Shown piece by piece: positions 7,207 to 12,308 of a DNA stretch of 12,308 nucleotides. The notes below the pieces were generated by a model. It ran no database searches. It was not told the DNA's origin and worked only from the letters and a program-made list of their open reading frames with translations. The first letter of the stretch is position 1, and every line of letters begins with the position of its first letter. The position numbers and the translations under genes are program-made. Source of the DNA: CAZUFB01 sp048173955 (GTDB lineage: Bacteria; Actinomycetota; Coriobacteriia; Coriobacteriales; UMGS124); contig DBEYOB010000110.1 of NCBI GenBank assembly GCA_048173955.1, positions 1-12,308 on the forward strand. Reading direction: 5' to 3'.

Positions 7207-7282
7207 GGTCCGCGAAGGGCGCGCGGCTCGAAGGGGGCCGTGCGTTTTGCGCAACGACCGTCTGAACCGAGGAGGAAGCCAT

Positions 7283-8365
7283 ATGGGAGCCGGGAACCGC
7301 ACGTCCGCGCGTCCGGGCACGCTGCTGCTCGCCGTTGCGGCGCTGCTCGTCGCCTTGCTGTTTGCCGCCTTGCCCGCGCGGGCGGCTGAGGGCGTGACGC
7401 GCAGCATGCACGGCGTCAACTACACGCTGCCGTCGGACTGGGGGGAGCTTTCCGTTCCCGAAGAGCTCCTGGAGGGCACCGGCCTCGAGCAGCTGGTCGC
7501 CTTCGCGCGCGAGGACGGCTTCTTCGTCGCCGCCGCGCTGCCCGGCTCCCTCTCGATGACCGACCTTGCGAGCACGCAGGACGAGGTCGCCGACCTCGCC
7601 GCGGAGATCGCCGGGGTCGAGTATCTGCCCGGCGTCGTCGGGCTCCCCATCGAGGTGGGCGCCGCGGAGGAGCAGGGCTTTACGACCGTGACGGCCTACA
7701 CCGACGACATCGAGATCAACGGCGTCGTCTACGGCACGACCCTCAAGCTGTTCGCCGTCACGTCCCCCGAGTTCGAGGGCGTCGTGGGCATGCTGTCGTT
7801 CCTGCCCGCGTCGGGCACGGTGACGGAGGGCTTCGCCCAGTCGTTCCCGGTGCTCGAGGGCGACCGGACGGTCGAGGTCGCCAGCGTCCCCTACACGGTG
7901 CCCGCGGGCAGCACGCTCGCGCAGGGCAGCGTGTTCGGGATCGGCTTCACGCTCGCATGGCTCGACCAGGCCGTCTTCGCCGCGGTCGACCTCCCTGCCG
8001 CCGGGATGGACGAGGTCGCGCTCGGCGACCTGCAGCAGGCGGCCGACTCCCTCTCCGAGTCGGTTTTGCAGGACTCCCAGGTCTCCGGCGCGCTGCAGAG
8101 CTTCTGGGCGGGCGCCTACCAGTTCGCCGGCGTCGCGACGCTCGGCGTCGAGCTCACCGCCGACCCGATGGGCACCGGCACCTGGTACTCCGCCGCCATG
8201 CTCAACTTCGCGTCCGACGGGCTCGCCCTCGCGGCAATCGCCGAGCCCCTGGGGACCGGCTACGCCCAGCAGGTGCTCGGCGTCGCGGCCTCGGGTTCCG
8301 CGGACGCGTCCGAAGAGTTCCTTCCCGCGGCCGACCCCGGCTTCACCGTGGGGCTTGCCGCCTAG
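7283..8365 (+). CDS. secreted acidic protein with two similar domains, function unknown
   Basis: I do not recognise this protein. The ATG at 7283 is chosen because AGGAGGAA (7270-7277) lies 5 bases upstream. An in-frame ATG at 7184 overlaps the previous gene and would bury the signal peptide. The 360-aa product begins with a Sec-type signal peptide: basic N-region, hydrophobic stretch 13-31, and likely cleavage after A34 in ARA|AEG. No lipobox, anchor or second membrane segment is seen. The mature part seems to hold two related units. V-N-YTLP (45-50) recurs as V-P-YTVP (202-207), and each is followed about 30 residues later by an alanine-rich strand ending in LP (82-87 and 231-238) and then an acidic helix. 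The opening resembles Mog1/PsbP-like folds, a weak resemblance. It has no cysteine, and only one Lys and three Arg after cleavage, so it is strongly acidic. A terminator follows. Confidence 0.85.
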   Translation: MGAGNRTSARPGTLLLAVAALLVALLFAALPARAAEGVTRSMHGVNYTLPSDWGELSVPEELLEGTGLEQLVAFAREDGFFVAAALPGSLSMTDLASTQDEVADLAAEIAGVEYLPGVVGLPIEVGAAEEQGFTTVTAYTDDIEINGVVYGTTLKLFAVTSPEFEGVVGMLSFLPASGTVTEGFAQSFPVLEGDRTVEVASVPYTVPAGSTLAQGSVFGIGFTLAWLDQAVFAAVDLPAAGMDEVALGDLQQAADSLSESVLQDSQVSGALQSFWAGAYQFAGVATLGVELTADPMGTGTWYSAAMLNFASDGLALAAIAEPLGTGYAQQVLGVAASGSADASEEFLPAADPGFTVGLAA

Positions 8366-8406
8366 CCGAGCGGCTTCGGCCAGCCCGACCATCCCGTCGA
8401 CCGCCA

Positions 8407-8440
8407 AGGCCGCCGGTCCGTTCGCCGGCGGCCTCTTTTT
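8407..8440 (+). terminator. strong intrinsic terminator after the secreted protein gene
   Basis: AGGCCGCCGG (8407-8416) and CCGGCGGCCT (8425-8434) form a perfect 10-bp stem around an 8-nt loop, followed by CTTTTT (8435-8440). It lies 42 bp after the stop codon and insulates the uvrA unit from upstream transcription. Confidence 0.9.
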
Positions 8441-8452
8441 GTACACGATATA

Positions 8453-8466
8453 CGAACATGTGTTTG
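8453..8466 (+). promoter_or_regulatory. LexA-type SOS box upstream of uvrA
   Basis: CGAACATGTGTTTG matches the Gram-positive/actinobacterial LexA operator CGAAC-N4-GTTCG at nine of ten half-site positions; the single difference is T for C in the right half. It lies in the only AT-rich patch before uvrA, 80 bp upstream of the start codon, just before a -10-like TATTTT (8469-8474). I could not assign a -35 box confidently; TTGTAC at 8439-8444 is too far. A perfect palindrome TTTCCGGAAA (8472-8481) follows directly. Known biology: uvrA is a standard LexA regulon member, and LexA blocks polymerase by binding within the promoter. Confidence 0.7.
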
Positions 8467-8545
8467 TCTATTTTCCGGAAAGGCGGTGCTTCGCGGCAAT
8501 GCGGCCCCGCAACCCGCGCCCGAGGTCTAGACTGAAAGGATGCAC

Positions 8546-11449
8546 ATGCCGGTCGACGGACGCAAGGGAGCTACGGTGGGGCAGAGCAGCATCGTCATCA
8601 GGGGTGCGCGCGAGCACAACCTCAAGGACGTCAACCTCGAGATTCCGCGCGACAGGCTCGTGGTCATCACGGGGCTGTCGGGGTCGGGGAAGAGCTCGCT
8701 GGCGTTCGACACCATCTATGCGGAGGGGCAGCGCCGCTACGTCGAGTCGCTCTCGAGCTACGCGCGCATGTTCCTCGGCCAGATGGACAAGCCCGACGTC
8801 GACAGCATCGACGGCCTGTCGCCCGCCGTGTCCATCGACCAGAAGACGACGTCGAAGAACCCGCGCTCCACGGTGGGCACGGTGACCGAGATCTACGACT
8901 ACCTGCGCCTGCTGTTCGCCCGCATCGGCGTTCCGCACTGCCCTGAGTGCGGCAGGGTCATCGAGCGGCAGACGACCGACCAGGTCGCCGACAAGATCCT
9001 GGCCGCCGCGGAGGGCCGCAGGGCGCTCGTGCTCGCCCCTGTCGTTCGCGGTCGGAAGGGCGAGTACACCAAGCTGTTCGAGGACCTGCGCAAGGAGGGA
9101 TTCTCGCGCGTTCGCGTCGACGGGGAGGTTCGCCGCCTCGACGACGAGGAGATCGTGCTCGACAAGAAGTTCAAGCACACCATCGAGGTCGTTGTCGACC
9201 GCGTGTCCGTGCGCGCAGACTCGCTGGGCCGCATCGTCGAGGCGGTTGAGAACGCCACCAAGCTCGCCGAGGGTAACGTCTGCGTGTGGGTTGTCGAGGA
9301 CGGGGACCGGCCGGGCGAGCTGCTCGAGTACTCGCTTGCGCTCGCGTGCCCGGTGCACGGCCACTCGATCGACGACCTGCAGCCACGCGACTTCTCGTTC
9401 AACGCCCCCTACGGGGCGTGCCCCGAATGCGACGGATTGGGCGTCCACAAGACGATCGACGTCGAGGCGCTCATCGTCGACCCCGACAAGCCGGTCGGCT
9501 CCGGGGCGCTCGGCGGGATTTTCGGTATGAGCAACTACTACCCCCAGGTCCTCGACGCGGTGACGCGGCATCTGGGCTATGCGGCGGACACCCCCTGGAA
9601 GGACCTTTCGAAAAAGGCCCAGAAGACCTTCATCGACGGCCTGGGGACCAAAAAGGTCAAGGTCGACTACCACACCCGCGACGGGCGCGACACGAGCTGG
9701 TCGACGACCTTCTCCGGCCTCTCGAACATCATCTTCACCCGCTACAACGAGACGACGAACGACAACATCAAGGCCCGCCTCGAGCAGTACATCCGCGACG
9801 AGCCCTGCACGGCGTGCCACGGCGCGCGCCTCAAGCCCGAGATCCTCGCGGTCACCGTGGGCGGCAAGTCCATCTACGACGTGTGCTGCATGAGCACGGT
9901 CGAGAGCTTGGCGTTCTTCCGCTCCCTCGAGCTGACCGAGCGCGAGCGCTTCATCGGCGAGCGCATCGTCAAGGAGATCGTCGAGCGGCTGCGCTTCCTG
10001 GTCGACGTCGGCCTCGGCTACCTGACGCTCGAACGCTCCGCCACGACCCTTTCGGGCGGCGAGGCCCAGCGCATCCGCCTCGCGACGCAGATCGGCGCCG
10101 GTCTCATGGGCGTGCTCTACATCCTCGACGAGCCGAGCATCGGCCTGCACCAGCGTGACAACGAACGCCTCATCGCGACGCTCGACCATCTGCGCGACCT
10201 GGGGAACACGGTCGTTGTCGTCGAGCACGACGAGGACACGATACGGGCCGCCGACTACGTGGTCGATATGGGGCCCGGCGCCGGGGAGCTGGGAGGCGAG
10301 GTCGTCGCCGCCGGCACGCCCGAGGAGATCGCCGCATGCCCCGACTCGCTCACGGGCCAGTACCTCACCGGCGAGCGCATGATCGAGCTGCCCGCCGCGC
10401 GGCGGAGCCCGGAACGCGGGGAGCTCACGATCGTCGGCGCGTCGGCGAACAACCTGCAGGACGTGACGGCCTCGGTCCAGATCGGCACGTTCACCGTGGT
10501 CACGGGCGTGTCGGGGTCGGGGAAGAGCTCCCTGGTGACCGACACGCTGGCGCCGGCGCTCACCAACGCCGTCCACCGCTCCAACCGCCCCGTGGGGCCC
10601 TACAGGCGGCTCGAGGGGCTCGAGCTGATCGACAAGGTCATCGACATCGACCAGTCGCCCATCGGGCGCACGCCGCGGTCGAACCCGGCGACCTACATCG
10701 GCCTGTGGGACGACCTGCGCAGCCTCTACGCGAGCGTGCCCGAGTCCAAGGCGCGCGGCTACTCGCCGGGGCGCTTCAGCTTCAACGTCCCGGGCGGGCG
10801 CTGCGAGGCCTGCAAGGGCGACGGCCAGATCAAGATCGAGATGCACTTCCTGCCCGACATCTACGTGCCCTGCGAGCAGTGCGGCGGGAAGCGCTACAAC
10901 CGCGAGACGCTGCAGATCCTCTACCGCGGCAAGACGATCAGCGACGTGCTCGACATGACGGTGCACGAGGCGCTCGCGTTCTTCGCGAACATCCCGAACA
11001 TCAAGCGCAAGCTTCAGACGCTGCACGACGTTGGCCTCGGCTACGTGCGACTCGGCCAGCCGGCGACGACGCTGTCGGGAGGCGAGGCGCAGCGCGTGAA
11101 GCTTGCCAAGGAGCTCCACCGCCGCCAGACCGGAAAGACCTTCTACATCCTCGACGAGCCGACGACCGGACTCCACTTCGAGGACGTGCGCCAGCTGCTC
11201 GAGGTGCTCCAGCGCCTGGTCGACGCGGGAAACACGGTGCTCGTCATCGAGCACAACCTCGACGTCATCAAGGTCGCCGACCGGATCATCGACATGGGGC
11301 CCGAGGGCGGCAGCGGCGGAGGAAGGGTCGTGGCGACGGGCACCCCCGAGGAGGTCGCTGAAAACCCAGCGAGCGTGACGGGCAGGTTCCTCAAACCCCT
11401 GCTCGCGCGCGACCGCGCCCGGATGGAGCAGAAGGCGGGTCGCGCGTGA
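8546..11449 (+). CDS. uvrA: UvrA, excinuclease ABC subunit A
   Basis: UvrA is the ABC-type ATPase dimer that finds DNA damage and loads UvrB in nucleotide excision repair. The 967-aa protein has two ABC modules: Walker A GLSGSGKS (43-50) and GVSGSGKS (654-661), and signatures LSGGEAQR at 502 and 843. The C-terminal zinc finger is C753-x2-C756-x19-C776-x2-C779. The first zinc finger is C268-x2-H271-x20-C292-x2-C295, with His where E. coli has Cys. CPEC (132-135) and CTAC (421-424) are further Cys pairs. Start choice: ATG 8546 has AAAGGA five bases upstream; ATG 8540 abuts that site; GTG 8576 has AAGGGAG five bases upstream and gives the N-terminus closest to the family. An SOS-like box lies upstream, and the stop overlaps the next gene by four bases. 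Confidence 0.97.
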   Translation: MPVDGRKGATVGQSSIVIRGAREHNLKDVNLEIPRDRLVVITGLSGSGKSSLAFDTIYAEGQRRYVESLSSYARMFLGQMDKPDVDSIDGLSPAVSIDQKTTSKNPRSTVGTVTEIYDYLRLLFARIGVPHCPECGRVIERQTTDQVADKILAAAEGRRALVLAPVVRGRKGEYTKLFEDLRKEGFSRVRVDGEVRRLDDEEIVLDKKFKHTIEVVVDRVSVRADSLGRIVEAVENATKLAEGNVCVWVVEDGDRPGELLEYSLALACPVHGHSIDDLQPRDFSFNAPYGACPECDGLGVHKTIDVEALIVDPDKPVGSGALGGIFGMSNYYPQVLDAVTRHLGYAADTPWKDLSKKAQKTFIDGLGTKKVKVDYHTRDGRDTSWSTTFSGLSNIIFTRYNETTNDNIKARLEQYIRDEPCTACHGARLKPEILAVTVGGKSIYDVCCMSTVESLAFFRSLELTERERFIGERIVKEIVERLRFLVDVGLGYLTLERSATTLSGGEAQRIRLATQIGAGLMGVLYILDEPSIGLHQRDNERLIATLDHLRDLGNTVVVVEHDEDTIRAADYVVDMGPGAGELGGEVVAAGTPEEIAACPDSLTGQYLTGERMIELPAARRSPERGELTIVGASANNLQDVTASVQIGTFTVVTGVSGSGKSSLVTDTLAPALTNAVHRSNRPVGPYRRLEGLELIDKVIDIDQSPIGRTPRSNPATYIGLWDDLRSLYASVPESKARGYSPGRFSFNVPGGRCEACKGDGQIKIEMHFLPDIYVPCEQCGGKRYNRETLQILYRGKTISDVLDMTVHEALAFFANIPNIKRKLQTLHDVGLGYVRLGQPATTLSGGEAQRVKLAKELHRRQTGKTFYILDEPTTGLHFEDVRQLLEVLQRLVDAGNTVLVIEHNLDVIKVADRIIDMGPEGGSGGGRVVATGTPEEVAENPASVTGRFLKPLLARDRARMEQKAGRA
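8676..8697 (+). repeat. 22-nt direct repeat, copy 1 (first UvrA Walker A)
   Basis: These 22 bases, which encode part of the first UvrA Walker A loop, are identical to 10509-10530 in the second ABC module. The copies are 1833 bp apart, an exact multiple of three. Confidence 0.8.
10509..10530 (+). repeat. 22-nt direct repeat, copy 2 (second UvrA Walker A)
   Basis: This is identical to 8676-8697, including GGG codons at sites where GGC is also common in the gene. Conserved protein sequence explains part of this, but synonymous positions match as well. Confidence 0.8.
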
Positions 11450-11949
11450 GCCGGCAGAGGGGGGCCGAGGCCGCCAAGACCAACGCGATGCGCGAGCTCG
11501 AGCGCGCGGGCATCGCGTACGAGGCGCGCGCCTACGAGGTCGAGGACGAGACGTCGGTGGGGGTCGGCCTGCGCGTCGCCGAGGCGACCGGTTCGGACCC
11601 CGACGCGTCGTTCAAAACCCTCGTCTGCGTGTCGCCCCGCAAGACCTATGCGGTGTACTGCATACCCGTCGCCAGCGAGCTCGACCTCAAGAAGGCCGCG
11701 CGCGCGGCGGGGGAGAAGTCGCTCGCGCTGCTCAACTGGCGCGACCTGCCGGCCGTTACCGGGTATGTGCGCGGCGGGTGCTCGCCGGTGGGCATGAAGC
11801 GGGCGTACCCGACCTTTGTCGACGAGACCGCCCAGCTGTTCGACCGCATCGGCATCTCCGGCGGAAAGATCGGCGTGCAGCTGACGGTGAACCCCGAGGA
11901 GCTGGCGGCGTTCTGCCATGCGGCCTTTGTCGACCTGGTGGAAGGATGA
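11446..11949 (+). CDS. ybaK: YbaK/EbsC-type Cys-tRNA(Pro) deacylase
   Basis: YbaK proteins hydrolyse cysteine mischarged onto tRNA(Pro) by prolyl-tRNA synthetase, a trans-editing step in translation fidelity. The 167-aa protein matches the usual family length of about 160. It has the conserved lysine K57 in SFKTLV (55-60), equivalent to the catalytic lysine of H. influenzae YbaK, and the GYVRGGCSPVGMKR loop (106-119), followed by the GGKIGVQLTVNPEEL segment near the C-terminus. The GTG start overlaps the uvrA stop (GTGA, 11446-11449), which implies translational coupling; no strong separate ribosome binding site is seen. It should share the uvrA promoter, so its expression may rise with SOS induction. 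Family assignment is good. Distinction between YbaK, ProX and other INS-superfamily editing proteins is inferred from overall similarity. Confidence 0.9.
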   Translation: MSRQRGAEAAKTNAMRELERAGIAYEARAYEVEDETSVGVGLRVAEATGSDPDASFKTLVCVSPRKTYAVYCIPVASELDLKKAARAAGEKSLALLNWRDLPAVTGYVRGGCSPVGMKRAYPTFVDETAQLFDRIGISGGKIGVQLTVNPEELAAFCHAAFVDLVEG

Positions 11950-12308
11950 CGATGGAGGAGTACCGCGGCAAGCATTTCAGGGAGTCGGAGGCGGCGGACG
12001 GCGCGGGGGCGGCCCCGCGGCCCCTTCCCGACGCCATGGCGCACGGCGGCACCCCGGCGGATGCGGGGGAGACGGCCATGTTCGTCGCCCTGGCGGCCCA
12101 GCTCGACAAGCCCGCCGCAGCCCCGGGAGGCTCGTCCTACGTGGGCGGCCTGTCCGCCGACGACACGATGTCGTTCCTCGCGGTGAGGCACGAGGCCGCG
12201 GCGGAGGGCTCGCCCGCCCCCGCCGCGGCCTCCCTCGTGCGGCCGGGATCGGGCGCCGTCCCGCGTCGTCGGGCAGACCGCGGCGCCCGCGTGCCGTCGG
12301 GGGACGAC
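11946..12308 (+). CDS. unknown protein, N-terminal part, runs off the window edge
   Basis: The frame is open from ATG 11946 to the window end (121 codons, no stop). The first ATG overlaps the ybaK stop codon (ATGA). A second in-frame ATG at 11952 has GAAGG six bases upstream and is the more likely start. The visible part begins MEEYRGKHFRESEAADG and is rich in Ala, Gly, Pro, Asp and Glu, turning Arg-rich near the edge (PRRRADRGAR). It looks like a disordered linker. No signal peptide, membrane segment or catalytic motif is visible. Third-position GC is high, and the four-base overlap continues the pattern of the uvrA operon, so it is probably a real gene. I do not recognise it; the functional domain would lie beyond the window. 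Confidence 0.7.
   Translation, partial: MTMEEYRGKHFRESEAADGAGAAPRPLPDAMAHGGTPADAGETAMFVALAAQLDKPAAAPGGSSYVGGLSADDTMSFLAVRHEAAAEGSPAPAAASLVRPGSGAVPRRRADRGARVPSGDD

Noticed and set aside
7184..7282. Upstream in-frame start for the secreted protein
   Set aside because: Overlaps the preceding gene and would place 33 hydrophilic residues before the signal peptide; the ATG at 7283 has a near-perfect ribosome binding site.
5374..7419. Long antisense frame (681 aa) opposite the COG2509-type gene
   Set aside because: Shadow of a clearly coding + strand gene; Arg/Ala/Pro/Gly-rich product without motifs.
8459..8536. 25-codon ORF in the uvrA leader, possible leader peptide
   Set aside because: Its ATG lies inside the SOS box, upstream of the likely transcription start, with no ribosome binding site.
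8468..11254. Very long antisense frame (928 aa) opposite uvrA
   Set aside because: Its length follows from uvrA codon bias; the product is repetitive Val/Asp/Leu/His-rich and unlike a folded protein.

Overview
The window is high-GC DNA with strong G/C bias at third codon positions, purine-rich Shine-Dalgarno sites and very few AT-rich islands. This points to an actinobacterium. Gene content (a short MoaE-like protein, an Mrp ATPase without its N-terminal domain, two anaerobe-type flavoproteins, UvrA/UvrB) makes a host-associated Coriobacteriia/Eggerthellales lineage my best guess, but that is inference. All genes are on the + strand. No RNA gene, CRISPR array or mobile element was seen.

Layout. 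Bases 1-327 hold no convincing gene, only hairpins and a possible -10 box. A 132-aa MoaE-like protein (328-726) follows, then uvrB (834-3131). After uvrB comes a small frameshifted reading frame with a run of ten G (3143-3237), a terminator (3244-3280), and the best promoter in the window (3291-3319). That promoter leads, through a structured leader (3361-3392), into an apparent three-gene operon: an Mrp/NBP35-type Fe-S carrier ATPase (3419-4276), a HI0933/YhiN-family flavoprotein (4298-5482) and a COG2509-type FAD-dependent dehydrogenase (5521-7200). A -10-like box abuts its last stop codon and precedes a secreted, extremely acidic, internally duplicated protein of unknown function (7283-8365), closed by a strong intrinsic terminator (8407-8440). 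Next is a LexA/SOS-like box (8453-8466) upstream of uvrA (8546-11449). uvrA overlaps a YbaK-type Cys-tRNA(Pro) deacylase gene (11446-11949) by four bases, and that gene overlaps a truncated unknown ORF (11946-12308).

How the genes fit together. UvrA and UvrB form the damage-recognition part of nucleotide excision repair. Here they lie about 5.4 kb apart in separate units, and only uvrA has a visible SOS box. The central Mrp-flavoprotein-flavoprotein unit couples an Fe-S scaffold/carrier to two poorly characterised FAD enzymes and is the most interesting metabolic cluster. Nothing in the window is a clear defence or mobile system. The points most worth following up are the degenerate MoaE, the G10 small ORF, the overlapping-dyad leader of mrp, the acidic duplicated secreted protein and the SOS-linked uvrA-ybaK operon.
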